The notes: a model not told the origin generated them from the sequence alone. A DNA stretch of 64,000 bases from Azospirillum sp. SYSU D00513 (GCF_017356015.1 NZ_JAFIQV010000021.1:49021-113020); one strand, 5' to 3'; shown: positions 1 through 10,322, counted from the first letter of the stretch. Numbers and translations are program-made.

Positions 1-381
1 GCGAACGCGGCGGTCAGCCTCGACGCCGTGGTGGAGGGCCATGACGCGGCCTACGGCCTCGCGCGACTGCGGGTGGAGGGCGCGGTGCTCGCCCTGCCGG
101 CGCGCCCCGGGGTGCCGGGCGAGCGTCGGCGGCTGAGCGTTGCCGCCGGTGCGGTCGGCCTCGCCCTGGCGCCGCCGGAGGGTGACACGGCCCTGAACGT
201 GCTGCCGGCCCGCATCCTGTCGGCGGTGCCGGTCACGGAGCAGGAGGTCGTCGCCGTCCTCGGGCTGGGGCCGGACGGTGCCGGGGCGCGCCTGCTGGCG
301 CGGGTGACCCGGCTGTCCTGGGAGCGGCTCGGCCTTGCCGAGGGGATGGCCCTTTACGCCCGCATCGGCGGCGTTTCCTGA
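1..381 (+). CDS. modC: Molybdate ABC transporter ATP-binding protein, C-terminal part
   Basis: The gene enters from the left edge and only its C-terminal part is present. The reading frame is open from base 1. The visible segment matches the C-terminal MOP/TOBE regulatory domain of ModC: 'APPEGDTALNVLPARI' and the terminal 'LYARIGGVS' correspond to the NVLxAxI and LYAQIxxVS blocks of the family. In ModC this domain binds molybdate and adjusts ATPase activity at the cytoplasmic face of the ModB permease. The Walker and signature motifs lie outside the window. The gene converges on hmp and the two coding regions overlap by 28 bases. A TOBE domain of another importer cannot be fully excluded. 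Confidence 0.8.
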   Translation, partial: ANAAVSLDAVVEGHDAAYGLARLRVEGAVLALPARPGVPGERRRLSVAAGAVGLALAPPEGDTALNVLPARILSAVPVTEQEVVAVLGLGPDGAGARLLARVTRLSWERLGLAEGMALYARIGGVS

Positions 382-1550
382 ACGAGCGCCTCGCCGGGAC
401 CGAAGAACTCGTAAAAGACGCGGTCCTGCGGAACGCCCAGCTCCTTCAGCGCGCCCAGCACGCAGGCCATGAAAGGCTTCGGCCCCACCACATAGGCGTC
501 CGTCCTGCGGCCCGGCTCCAGCAGCCCGGCCAGCAGGGCCGGCGTGACGAAGCCGGTGGCGTCGGGCCGGTCGCCCGGCTGCGGCTCGCTGTAGCAAATG
601 ACCTGCCGGAAGTCGCCGGCCTGGGCCAGCCCTTCCACGCTGCCGCGGAAGGCGTGCACCGTGCCGTTGAGTGCTGCGTGCAGGTAGCGCACGCGCCGCC
701 CGTCGGCCAGCGCCTGGCGGGCCAGCGGCAGGGCGGGCGTCTGGCCGACGCCGGCCGTGACCAGCAGCACGTCGGCCTCGCCCGGCTGGAGCACGAACTC
801 GCCGGCCGGCGGGTAGACGTCGATCTCCCCGCCGACGGCGAGACGGTTATGCAGGAAGTTCGAGGCCACGCCGCCCGGCTCCCGCTTCACGGAGATGCGG
901 TAGGTGCGGCCGTCCGGCGAGTCCGACAGGCTGTAGTTCCGGTGGACCGTCTCCCCGTCGATGCTCAGCCGGACGCCGAGATATTGGCCGGGCAGGAAGT
1001 CCATCACCGGCCCGCCGTCGGCGGGCGCGAAGCGGAAGGAGGTGATGACGGCGCTCTCCGGGGTCTTCTCGACCAGCCGCATCCGCCGCGCGCCGCGCCA
1101 GCCGCCGGGCAGGGCGGCCTTGCGGCTGTATTCGGAATCCTCCGCCGCGATCAGGATGTCGGCGAGCTGCCAGTAGGCGGCACCCCAGGCGTCGGCCACG
1201 TCCGGCGTCACCGCGTCGCCCAGCACCCGGCCGATGGCCTCCATCAGGCTGGACCCGACGGCCTTGTACTGGTCCGGTGTTATGTTCAGCGAGACGTGCT
1301 TCTCGACGATGCAGCGCAGGGCGGGCTTCAGCGCGTCGAGCCGGTCGATGTTCGAAGCGTAGGCGATGATCGCGTTCGCGAGCGCCTGCGGCTGGGTGCC
1401 GCCGCGCTGATGGCTCTGGTTGAAGACGGCGCGGACCTCGGGGAATTTTTCGAACAGGATCGGGTAGAAGGTCGAGGTGATCTCGACGGCATGCTCCGCC
1501 ACCACGGGGGCGGTCGCCTTGATGATGTCGGTCTGGGCTTGCGTCAGCAC
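354..1550 (-). CDS. hmp: Flavohaemoprotein, nitric oxide dioxygenase
   Basis: A 398-residue protein, the usual Hmp length. It converts NO plus O2 to nitrate with NAD(P)H, in the cytoplasm. Residues 1-140 are the globin domain, with proximal His85, distal Tyr29 and Gln53, and Tyr95 at the family positions. A FAD-binding reductase domain follows (RNYSLSD at 204-210, then GGVASNFLHN), and then an NAD domain with the 'VTAGVGQTPALP' loop and a C-terminal 'FYEFFGP'. The start is GTG, chosen because the N-terminus (MLTQAQTDIIKATAP) aligns with the family start. The gene is convergent with modC. A consensus sigma-54 promoter and three NorR-type sites lie just upstream, so NO-induced expression through the NorR encoded near 9 kb is likely. 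Confidence 0.95.
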   Translation of the reverse strand: MLTQAQTDIIKATAPVVAEHAVEITSTFYPILFEKFPEVRAVFNQSHQRGGTQPQALANAIIAYASNIDRLDALKPALRCIVEKHVSLNITPDQYKAVGSSLMEAIGRVLGDAVTPDVADAWGAAYWQLADILIAAEDSEYSRKAALPGGWRGARRMRLVEKTPESAVITSFRFAPADGGPVMDFLPGQYLGVRLSIDGETVHRNYSLSDSPDGRTYRISVKREPGGVASNFLHNRLAVGGEIDVYPPAGEFVLQPGEADVLLVTAGVGQTPALPLARQALADGRRVRYLHAALNGTVHAFRGSVEGLAQAGDFRQVICYSEPQPGDRPDATGFVTPALLAGLLEPGRRTDAYVVGPKPFMACVLGALKELGVPQDRVFYEFFGPGEALVQETPPMRA

Positions 1551-1592
1551 GGCTGCGTTTCCTGGCTCTGCGATAGGGTTGCCGCTGGAAAA

Positions 1593-1607
1593 GCAAGCAC
1601 CGTGCCA
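1593..1607 (-). promoter_or_regulatory. Sigma-54 (RpoN) promoter of hmp
   Basis: On the minus strand the sequence reads TGGCAC, five bases, then TTGC, an exact match to the -24/-12 consensus recognised by sigma-54 RNA polymerase. It lies 43-57 bases before the hmp start codon, which would put the transcription start near 1582. Sigma-54 promoters need an enhancer-binding activator, and three NorR-type sites lie 45-115 bases further upstream. Confidence 0.85.
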
Positions 1608-1650
1608 GCTGCGGGGAGCGCGGAACGCCGCGCCCGAGGCGCTAGCCTGT

Positions 1651-1706
1651 GTCAGATAGACAGCGGGCAGGGAGTGTCAAATCGACTGAGGCGCTGTCGA
1701 AATGAC
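1651..1706 (-). promoter_or_regulatory. Three NorR-type enhancer sites upstream of hmp
   Basis: Three copies of the GT-N7-AC motif bound by NorR occur in 56 bases: GTCAGATAGAC (1651-1661), GTCAAATCGAC (1676-1686) and GTCGAAATGAC (1696-1706). Each matches the fuller core GTCA-N3-TGAC at seven of eight positions. E. coli norVW also has three such sites. They lie at an enhancer distance from the sigma-54 promoter of hmp. The match is seen directly; binding by the NorR encoded at 8553-10136 is inferred. Confidence 0.75.
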
Positions 1707-1721
1707 ACCACCCCAATATGG

Positions 1722-1746
1722 AAAGGGCGGGCTTTCGGCCCGCCCT
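1722..1746 (-). terminator. Hairpin terminator after the small lipoprotein gene
   Basis: A perfect 9-bp stem (AGGGCGGGC/GCCCGCCCT) with a 5-base loop lies 8 bases past the stop codon of the gene at 1755-1985. A short TTTC run follows on the minus strand. It would separate that gene from the hmp promoter region. Confidence 0.6.
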
Positions 1747-1754
1747 CCGTGGGA

Positions 1755-1985
1755 TTATTGGGTGCCCGATCCCGAACCGGAGGTGGAGCCGGCCGGCGCG
1801 GTGGGGGTGGTGCCCAGCGATGCGGGGGGATTCTGGGGCGCCGTGTTGCCCGACGGCATCGTGGCGGGCTGTTCGGCAACGGACGGGCTGGTGGATTGCT
1901 GATTGTTTTCAGCGGTTTGCTCATCACAGGCCGCGAGACCGAACATCAATGCGGGAATGGCGGCGAGCCATAGCTGACGTCGCAT
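1755..1985 (-). CDS. Small lipoprotein, function unknown
   Basis: A 76-residue protein. The start is chosen at the ATG preceded by a strong ribosome-binding site (AAGGAGAGG). Residues 1-18 form a lipoprotein signal peptide (MRRQLWLAAIPALMFGLAAC) with lipobox LAAC; the lipidated Cys is followed by Asp, which in enterobacteria is an inner-membrane retention signal. The mature part is low in complexity and rich in Gln, Ser, Thr, Pro and Gly, ending in a Gly-Ser tail, as in disordered envelope lipoproteins. No family is recognised. It sits alone, transcribed towards hmp but separated by a hairpin. Confidence 0.7.
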   Translation of the reverse strand: MRRQLWLAAIPALMFGLAACDEQTAENNQQSTSPSVAEQPATMPSGNTAPQNPPASLGTTPTAPAGSTSGSGSGTQ

Positions 1986-2150
1986 TCTTCCTCTCCTTGT
2001 CGTTGCCCTTCCAGGCTTTCCCACAGGGGGATCAGGCTGGGCCGATCGGCTCGGCACTCTCACCAACGGCGGGCGGACATGATTTATTCCCAAAACAATC
2101 CACTTTTTGATTGTCGGCGGGCCGACGCGCCGTGGTCGGCCGGCTGCACG

Positions 2151-2247
2151 GAATCCAAAAGAGTTGGATTCTGTAACACAGCAGATCTGAAGTACCAGGC
2201 CGCGTCTTGGCGGTGAGCGTAAGAATTCCTTTCCATTCCAGGAATTC
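2151..2247. promoter_or_regulatory. Two perfect palindromes in a long intergenic region
   Basis: The gene-free stretch 1986-2455 holds two exact inverted repeats: GAATCCAA/TTGGATTC (2151-2158 and 2164-2171, 5-base spacer) and GAATTCCT/AGGAATTC (2223-2230 and 2240-2247, 9-base spacer). They lie between the divergent lipoprotein and membrane-protein genes and could be operators or stem-loops. I see nothing else in this stretch. Confidence 0.4.
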
Positions 2248-2455
2248 AGTGCCCTTGCCCTGCTGAAAAGGGCGCTTTTGGCGGTGAGAATATCGCTTCT
2301 ACGCAGACCCTATTTGGTGGAGCTTCCTTGATCAGAGCCAGCCGGAATTTTTCGTACCCTCAGCCAGAGTGGTCGGTGGAACATCTCCATGTTTGACGCA
2401 TTATTTCCAACCGGTTGCAGAAATTTGTACCTCTTATGAAAGGCCTGGGCAGGCA

Positions 2456-3172
2456 ATGCTTATGAGGACGCCAGATTCGGACAGCAGGCCTATACAGATC
2501 GATGCGCGCCGTCTTGTAATGTGTTTGCTTCTGGTTTTTTCATTTTTCGTAGCAGTCAGCCTCGCTCAGAACATCGTTGCTCACGCCACGGGCTATCTGG
2601 ATCCGGCAAAGAAGATTTGGCTGCTTGAGGTCGATGAGGAGAGAAGCCTTTATACTTGGTTATCCTCCACCTTGATGGCCTTCATCGCCGCCCTGAACCT
2701 TATCGTGGCTCTGGAAAGAAGGCGGGACGGACGGCTCCCGTTCCTGCAATGGTTTTCCCTGTCCGTCATCTTCCTCGTTTTTTCCGTGGATGAAGCTCTC
2801 TCATTCCACGAAAAAATGGGAAATCTTCTTCCCGAAGGCATGAAGACGGGATTTACCTATTTCCGGTGGGTGATTCCCGCCGGTATCGCCTGCCTGATCG
2901 GGCTTGTTTTCTACATCCCCTTCATCCTTGGATTTCCGGGAAAGGCCAGGATGCTGCTGATCGCGTCGGCGGGCGTGTTCCTGTCCGGCGCGATCGGCAT
3001 GGAAATGCTGGGCGGAGCGATCGTCGAGGGCACGGATGGGGTTCCGACACTGACCTACCGGTTGGTGTCCAGCCTTGAGGAGGCCATGGAGGGCTACGGC
3101 CTCATCCTCTTCCTGCACGCGGTCCTGCTGTACAGGCACCAGTACGGCAGGACGATGTCGATACAGGTCTGA
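2456..3172 (+). CDS. Multi-pass membrane protein, unknown function
   Basis: About 238 residues from the ATG at 2456; a second ATG two codons later, or an upstream GTG at 2369, is possible, and none has a strong ribosome-binding site. Six or so hydrophobic segments are visible, beginning with LVMCLLLVFSFFVAVSL. A conserved-looking acidic and His motif, 'SVDEALSFHEKMG', follows the third segment. Similar 'DEA-S-HE' motifs occur in uncharacterised membrane proteins from other bacteria, which suggests a metal or catalytic site, but I cannot name a function. Codon use is less GC-biased than in the neighbours, and the upstream region is AT-richer than the window average. Confidence 0.7.
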   Translation: MLMRTPDSDSRPIQIDARRLVMCLLLVFSFFVAVSLAQNIVAHATGYLDPAKKIWLLEVDEERSLYTWLSSTLMAFIAALNLIVALERRRDGRLPFLQWFSLSVIFLVFSVDEALSFHEKMGNLLPEGMKTGFTYFRWVIPAGIACLIGLVFYIPFILGFPGKARMLLIASAGVFLSGAIGMEMLGGAIVEGTDGVPTLTYRLVSSLEEAMEGYGLILFLHAVLLYRHQYGRTMSIQV

Positions 3173-3190
3173 TCGGCGCCGCTGCCGGCC

Positions 3191-3574
3191 TCAGGGCGCC
3201 GGGTGGCTTCCCTGGTGCCGGAGCAGGATGTGTTCGGCGATGGCGAGGCTGAGCTCGCTCGTCCGGTAGGGTTTGTACAGGAACGGGCTGCCACGGTGCG
3301 CCGGCGGCACGTTGTCGATGCCGAGCCCCGAGGAGAAGATGAAGGGAACCCCCTTGCGGCTCAGCGCGTCGGCGACCGCATCGACGCGCTCGCCGCACAG
3401 GTTGATGTCCAGCAGCGCGCCCACGAATCCCCCTTCCCGGATCCGCTCCATGGCTTCGGCAACGGTCGCCACCGGTCCGATGACACCGATGCCCAGCTCC
3501 GACAGGGCATCCTCCATGCTCAGGGCGACGAGATGATCGTCCTCGACCACGAGCAGCGACGCGGGCTCGGTCAT
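3191..3574 (-). CDS. Single-domain response regulator (CheY-like receiver)
   Basis: A 127-residue protein made only of a receiver domain. It has the acidic pocket 'VVEDD' near the N-terminus, the phospho-acceptor Asp in 'ALLDINL', the switch Ser in 'FIFSSG', and the Lys in 'YKPYR'. There is no output domain, so it must act through protein contact or a phosphorelay. The start is the ATG preceded by AAAGG; an ATG six codons upstream is possible. A hybrid sensor kinase is encoded on the same strand at 5169-7553, with a glycosyltransferase gene between, and may be its partner (inference). Confidence 0.85.
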   Translation of the reverse strand: MTEPASLLVVEDDHLVALSMEDALSELGIGVIGPVATVAEAMERIREGGFVGALLDINLCGERVDAVADALSRKGVPFIFSSGLGIDNVPPAHRGSPFLYKPYRTSELSLAIAEHILLRHQGSHPAP

Positions 3575-3860
3575 GCCCCTGCCTTTCAACATTTTTTCCG
3601 ATCCCGAGATTGGCGAGATTCCCACTCCGCTTGAAATAACCTGTTCAAAGCAGCACGGACACCGAAGTGGCCGCTTCATTCCCTCCAGTATATGATGACG
3701 CCCCGTCGATGATGCGCCCTTATGGCTGTGACATTCATGCGACCGATGGCGCCGGGCGGCCCGGACGACTTGGCGTTGAACAGGACCGCAGGGCGCTTCA
3801 CGCGCACGCCATTTGCCCTTCCTGTTCCGGGGCCGCATTCATCACGGGCGCTCCGCCACG

Positions 3861-5048
3861 TTACATTGTCTTCACGCGGATCCGGCGGTACAGCAGGGAA
3901 GGGCTCCGTTCGCGCCGTATGGCCAGCAGGGCGCGCTCGTAGGCGGCGACCGCGCGGCCGGTTTCGTAAGCGGCGGCGGCCTCGCGCAGCGCGCTGCGCT
4001 CAGGCGGTTGCCGCAGGACCGCCTCCATCGCGCCGGCGAGCGCCTGGACGTCATCCACGGGCACCAGCGGGCCGAGCGCCCCCTGTTTCAGCAACTCCCG
4101 CGAGCCGCCGGGGCAGTCGGTGCTGACCACAGGGCAGCCGCAGGCCAGCGCCTCCACCAGCACCCCCGGCATCCCTTCCCAGCGCGAGGACAGGACGAAC
4201 AGGTCTGCTTCCGCCAGGAGCGGGAAAGGATTGTCCAACAGGCCGGGCCAGGCCACCGCATCGGCGATGCCCAGCCGGTCCGCCAGGTTTCTCAAGGCAT
4301 CCCGGTCGGGTCCATCGCCCACCAGCGCCAGGCGGACCGGCAGGCGTTCTCTCAGCATCGCGAAGCCGCGCAGCAGGCTATCGAAGCCCTTCTGCCGGAC
4401 GAAGCGGCCCATCGCGACGAGGAGGGGAACGTCGGACGTGGCCGGAAACGGCAGGTCGGGGACGGGGCCTCGGAGCAGCGCGGGAAACCCCTCCGGCAGG
4501 ATCGGGCTCGGGACCGGATGGACGCGGTCCGCCGGCAGCCCGGTCAGGGCGCGCACGCTCTCGCCGACATCCTCCGACACCGCCAGGATCCCATCCGCCT
4601 GCCGCCAGAACCAGCGTTCGGGCAAGCGCTTCATCGACCCGGCTTGGCCGCCCCGGCGTCGGGACAGGTGGTTGCTGGCGCGAAGGACCAGGGACCTTCC
4701 GTCACCCCGCCCGGCCAGCCGGTGGGCCAGCACCGCCGGCAAGGTCGAGTGGTTGGCCATGCTGACCAGCATGTCCGGCTGTTCGGCGCGCAGATGACGG
4801 ACCAGCCCGGCGACGGACGCCGCCATCTCCCCCGTCCGCCGGAACCCGACGGCGACCTCCTGCCCCGATCCCCGGGACAGGGCAACAAGCCGGACGGCCG
4901 GATCGACCAGCGTCTCCAGCGGCGCTCCGGGCAGCACCGTGATCAGGTCGATCCGGTGCCCCAGCCGGGCCAGCCCGTTCGCCAGCATCACGGACCGGCG
5001 CTGCGCGCCGCCCACGCTCAAGGAATGAAGAAAGAGCCCCACATGCAT
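3861..5048 (-). CDS. Family 4 glycosyltransferase
   Basis: 395 residues, a GT-B fold retaining glycosyltransferase of group 1. The N-terminal half opens with 'HVGLFLHSLSVGGAQRR', the glycine-rich acceptor-side loop. The C-terminal half has 'VAMGRFVRQKGFDSLL' and the nucleotide-sugar motif around 'SSRWEGMPGVLVEALACG', where the E-x7-E pattern is present. The start was chosen for its ribosome-binding site (AGGTGAT). Such enzymes transfer sugars to lipid-linked or polysaccharide acceptors at the cytoplasmic membrane; donor and acceptor cannot be told. No other polysaccharide genes surround it. Confidence 0.85.
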   Translation of the reverse strand: MHVGLFLHSLSVGGAQRRSVMLANGLARLGHRIDLITVLPGAPLETLVDPAVRLVALSRGSGQEVAVGFRRTGEMAASVAGLVRHLRAEQPDMLVSMANHSTLPAVLAHRLAGRGDGRSLVLRASNHLSRRRGGQAGSMKRLPERWFWRQADGILAVSEDVGESVRALTGLPADRVHPVPSPILPEGFPALLRGPVPDLPFPATSDVPLLVAMGRFVRQKGFDSLLRGFAMLRERLPVRLALVGDGPDRDALRNLADRLGIADAVAWPGLLDNPFPLLAEADLFVLSSRWEGMPGVLVEALACGCPVVSTDCPGGSRELLKQGALGPLVPVDDVQALAGAMEAVLRQPPERSALREAAAAYETGRAVAAYERALLAIRRERSPSLLYRRIRVKTM

Positions 5049-5168
5049 GCGATCACCTGGCCCCGGATGAATCGAAATCCAGCAGCATGGGAACAGCCGT
5101 GGGACCGGAGTGATGCAGGGCTTCGCCATCCGCGCCGGCGGATGCGCCCAATTGCCAGGAAGGTCATG

Positions 5169-7553
5169 CTAACGGCCGGCCAGCGCCTCCGCGAGCAGCG
5201 CTTCCAGCTCTGCGGGATCGATCGGCTTGTGCAGCATGATGCTGCTGCTGTTCCGGGCTTCCGCCAGCCTCTCGGCCGAGGTGTCGCCGGTGACCAGCAC
5301 CGTGACCGGCGTGCCGCGCCGCCTCACCTCCGCGATGGCCTCGGCGCCCGTTTCCCCGCCCCCAAGGGAATAGTCCGCGATCAGGATGTCCGGTGGCCGG
5401 TCCAGCCCGTCCAGGATGGTTCTGGCCTGCGTCAGGGTGCGCGCGGCATGCACCCGCACGCCCCAGCTCCGCAAGGTGACCTCCAGCGCCTTCAGCACCA
5501 TCGGCTCGTCATCCACCACCAGGGCCGTCCGCCCCGTCAGCGCCGCGCCGGGCGCCGGGACGCCGGGTTCCCGCTCCCGCTCCGGCCCGGCGGCCAGCGG
5601 CAGCGTCAGGCTGAAGGCCGATCCCTGTCCCGGCGTGGAGCGGACCGCCACGCTGGTCCCGAGCATCTCCGCGACTCGCCGCACAGTGGCGAGCCCGATC
5701 CCGAAGCCGCGCGAATGGTCCCGGGCGGTGTTGCCGATCTGGTAATAGTCATCGAAGATGCGTCCCAGATCCTCCGGCGGGATGCCCCGGCCGCTGTCGG
5801 TCACCTCGATCGTCAGCATGTTCCCTTCGGCCCGCGTTTCCACGCTGACGCCGCCATGTTCCGTGTATTTGATCGCGTTGGAGATCAGATTGCGCAGCAC
5901 CAGCTCCACCAGGAGCGGATCGGACTGGACGGTGTGGGAGGCGGGCGGGATGTGCAGGCGCAGCTTCGCCTCGCGCGCCAGCCCCTGGAACTCGCCGTAG
6001 AGGCGCCGCAGCAGGCCGTCGAGATCGAAGGCCCGCGTCTGCGCCGTGAGAAGCCCGGCGTCGAGCCGCGCCACTTCCAGCAGGCCGTTCAGCATGCCCG
6101 TCAGGCTGGTCATGCTGTCCGACAGGGGCCGCAGCAATTCGCGCTCCGTCGGGCCGAGGGGCTGCTGCTTCAGCAACTCCAGGAACAGGCCCGCGGCCTG
6201 CACCGGCTGGCGCAGGTCATGGCTGACCGAGGCGAGGAAGCGCGACTTCTGCCGGCTCGCCTCCTCGGCGGCGTCGCGGGAGCTCTGCAGCAGGGCCTCG
6301 GCCTGCTTGCGGTCCTGGATGTCGGTCGAGGTGCCGAACCAGCGGGTGACCCCGCCGCTGCCGGGATCGCGATAGGGCACGCCGCGGACCAGGAACCAGC
6401 GGTACTCGCCGTCCTTCGAGCGGAGGCGGTGTTCGACGAGGAAGGTGCCGCTCGTCCGCTGGGCCTCCACGAAGCGCTCGGCCGTCAGCGCCGCGTCGTC
6501 GGGATGAATGACGTTGGCGAGGACCTCCGTCACCGTCGCGGACCCCGGCCGCCGGTCCCCGCCATCGCCGGTGTAGTCCGTCCACTGCCGGTTCAGGAAC
6601 TCCACCACGCCCTGGGCGTCCGTGATCCAGACGATCTGCGGGACGGCGTCGGCCATCAGCCGGAAGCGGGCCTCGCTCTCGCGCAGGGCGGCCTCGGCCC
6701 TGCGCCGGTCGGTAAGGTCGACGGTGACCACGAGGAAGCGGCTTTCCCTGCCGGCCCGCAGCAGCGTGACGCTGCTGTGTCCCCAGACCAGGCTTCCGTC
6801 CGGCCGGATGTAGCGCTTCTCCAGCCCCGCCGTTCCCCCCGTGCGAAGCGTGTCGGCGATGGCGAGCACGCTCGCTGCTATGTCCTCGGGGTGGGTCACG
6901 TCCGCGACCGAAAGGCGCAGCACCTCCTCGCGCGGCCGTCCCAGGATTCGGCAGAGTTCGTCGTTGGCCGCGAGGAAGCGCCCGTCGGCGTCGATTTCCG
7001 ACAGGCCGGCCGCCGCGCGGGAAAAGATGGCGGCGAGCCGCTGCTCGCTCAGGCGCAGGGCCGCTTCGGACCGCTTGCGCTCCGTGACCTCGATCACGGT
7101 CAGCAGCACCCCGGCGATCCGGCCGGCGTCGCGGACGGGGCTGTAGGTCAGGTCGAACCAGGCCTCCTCCGGAACGCCGTTGCGCTCGAGGATCAGTCTC
7201 TCCTCCGCGAAGATGCGGGTTTCACCGCGCAGCACGGCTTCGTAGATCGGCCTGTGGAAGTCCCGTGTCTCCGGCCAGCAGTCGTGCGTCGGCTGGCCGA
7301 GCGCACGCGGATGCTTGGCGGCGGCGATGATGGCGTAGCAGTCATTGTAGATCTGGACGAGGTCGGGACCCCAAAGAACGATCATGCCCAGCGGCGCATC
7401 CAGGATCAGGTCCACGACGGTGCACAGCGACGCCGACCAGCCCTCCTTGGGGCCGAGCGGGGTGGCTGCCCAGTCATGCGCGCGTATGAGGGCGCCCATG
7501 GTCCCGCCGTCGAACGGCCAGCCGCGTGCCGGAGGGAGCGCGCCAGTCTTCAT
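5169..7553 (-). CDS. Hybrid sensor histidine kinase with PAS domains
   Basis: About 794 residues from the ATG at 7553; GTG at 7697 or ATG at 7580 are alternatives. Domain order: an N-terminal PAS-like domain (starts DWAATPLGPKEGW), two further PAS domains (around IFSRAAAGLSEIDADG and MADAVPQIVWITDAQG), HisKA with phospho-His in 'SVSHDLRQP' (about residue 445), HATPase with NLISNAIKYTEHGG and a G box 'GFGIGLATV', and a C-terminal receiver (VVDDEP, Asp in 'LIADYSLGG', Lys in 'LHKPID'). There are no membrane segments, so it is a cytosolic sensor. The receiver makes it a phosphorelay kinase. The signal is unknown. The PAS arrangement is common in Azospirillum-type bacteria. Confidence 0.9.
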   Translation of the reverse strand: MKTGALPPARGWPFDGGTMGALIRAHDWAATPLGPKEGWSASLCTVVDLILDAPLGMIVLWGPDLVQIYNDCYAIIAAAKHPRALGQPTHDCWPETRDFHRPIYEAVLRGETRIFAEERLILERNGVPEEAWFDLTYSPVRDAGRIAGVLLTVIEVTERKRSEAALRLSEQRLAAIFSRAAAGLSEIDADGRFLAANDELCRILGRPREEVLRLSVADVTHPEDIAASVLAIADTLRTGGTAGLEKRYIRPDGSLVWGHSSVTLLRAGRESRFLVVTVDLTDRRRAEAALRESEARFRLMADAVPQIVWITDAQGVVEFLNRQWTDYTGDGGDRRPGSATVTEVLANVIHPDDAALTAERFVEAQRTSGTFLVEHRLRSKDGEYRWFLVRGVPYRDPGSGGVTRWFGTSTDIQDRKQAEALLQSSRDAAEEASRQKSRFLASVSHDLRQPVQAAGLFLELLKQQPLGPTERELLRPLSDSMTSLTGMLNGLLEVARLDAGLLTAQTRAFDLDGLLRRLYGEFQGLAREAKLRLHIPPASHTVQSDPLLVELVLRNLISNAIKYTEHGGVSVETRAEGNMLTIEVTDSGRGIPPEDLGRIFDDYYQIGNTARDHSRGFGIGLATVRRVAEMLGTSVAVRSTPGQGSAFSLTLPLAAGPEREREPGVPAPGAALTGRTALVVDDEPMVLKALEVTLRSWGVRVHAARTLTQARTILDGLDRPPDILIADYSLGGGETGAEAIAEVRRRGTPVTVLVTGDTSAERLAEARNSSSIMLHKPIDPAELEALLAEALAGR

Positions 7554-7936
7554 GGCCGGTGTCCTGGCCGGACCGGGCATGACCTCCCGTAGGCCGCTGC
7601 GTGGACGGCCTGGCGGCGAGGGGAGACGCTCCGGCTGGTGCGCCTGGACATGCGCCTGAACATGGACCACCACGGTAATGGGTGAATGAGTAGTCACAGC
7701 CTATGCCAACATGGCGTAGAACCGCGACCTATCCGAACGGCCGATAGCGCCATGAGATGCTTTCGTTTCGTGGCCGGAGCCGTCCTTCGGGCGTCCCGGT
7801 TGCCGCGATTTCTTCGGTTCGGTCAGGAATCCGCCCGCCGGGATGAGCGTGCTTTTTCCGGCCGGGCGGATAAACTTGGGCATGCGGGCGGGGAGTTCAG
7901 CCTCCGCCGGCGCAGGATTCAGGACGGCGGAAGGCG

Positions 7937-8524
7937 ATGTTCACCCTCAAGGGAAAAGCCCGGTTCGAGCAGGAGGTCAAGAAGAGCCGCTTCCTGGCAT
8001 GGGCGGGACCGGTCGGCAGCGAGGAGGAGGCGCGCGGCTTCATCGCGGGCTGCGCTAGCCAGGATGCCGGCCACAATTGCTGGGCCTTCCGGATCGGCGG
8101 CGTCTACCGGTTCAGCGACGACGGCGAACCCGGCGGGACGGCCGGGCGGCCGATCCTCCAGGCCATCGAAGGGCAGGAGCTGGACGGGGTGGCGGTGGTG
8201 GTCAGCCGCTGGTTCGGTGGCGTCCTTCTGGGGACGGGCGGGCTGATGCGCGCCTATGGCGGCACGGCGGCGTCCTGCCTGCGCGCCGCGGAGCGGGAGC
8301 CGGTCGTCCGTTTCGCGGGCCTGTCGGTCACCTGCGCCTTCGCCGAGGAAGCGCGGATCCGATCGGGCCTCGGCCCCTTTGCCGCTCTCGTCGAGACCAC
8401 GGGCTTCACGCCCGACGGGGTGCGGCTCGACATCCGGCTGCCAAGCGCGCGGCTGGAGGAGGCCGTCCGGCTGATCACCGACATTTCCCGCGGCCAGGCG
8501 GAGATCGAACGCGGTGAGGTCTGA
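7937..8524 (+). CDS. YigZ/IMPACT family protein
   Basis: 195 residues, the normal length of the YigZ family (UPF0029). The signature block 'DDGEPGGTAGRPILQAI' and the following 'VVVSRWFGGVLLGTGGL' are intact, followed by the smaller C-terminal ferredoxin-like domain. Relatives are linked to translation or stress regulation (eukaryotic IMPACT binds GCN1), but the bacterial role is poorly defined. The start is ATG after a purine-rich stretch. The stop lies just before norR, so the two may be co-transcribed. Confidence 0.9.
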   Translation: MFTLKGKARFEQEVKKSRFLAWAGPVGSEEEARGFIAGCASQDAGHNCWAFRIGGVYRFSDDGEPGGTAGRPILQAIEGQELDGVAVVVSRWFGGVLLGTGGLMRAYGGTAASCLRAAEREPVVRFAGLSVTCAFAEEARIRSGLGPFAALVETTGFTPDGVRLDIRLPSARLEEAVRLITDISRGQAEIERGEV

Positions 8525-8552
8525 CGAAGCCAAACCGTCCGCCGGGCCGGGC

Positions 8553-10136
<1,584 letters not shown>

Positions 10137-10290
10137 CGGGCGCCGCTTGTGTTCCGGATGCAACAGATGTGGTTCAACCGTCACCGGAGTGGCGGGCGGG
10201 CTGTCATGTCACAGCACCGGCGCGACGCCTGCGCTAACCTCCGAGTCGGCTTTGGTTGAAAGCTGTTTTTCGATTTCGCAAACCTTCAGA

Positions 10291-10322
10291 CCGCTCCAGC
10301 CGATGCTGGAGCGGTTTTTTTC
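10291..10322 (+). terminator. Strong intrinsic terminator downstream of norR
   Basis: A perfect 10-bp stem (CCGCTCCAGC/GCTGGAGCGG) with a 4-base loop is followed directly by a run of eight T. It lies about 155 bases after the norR stop. The intervening segment 10137-10290 contains no gene, so it is either a long 3' untranslated region or a small RNA. Confidence 0.9.

Noticed and set aside
3813..7592. Open frame of 1259 codons on the plus strand
   Set aside because: It lies opposite the glycosyltransferase and hybrid kinase genes; its His/Arg/Gln/Pro-rich translation shows no domain. GC-rich genes give long antisense frames.
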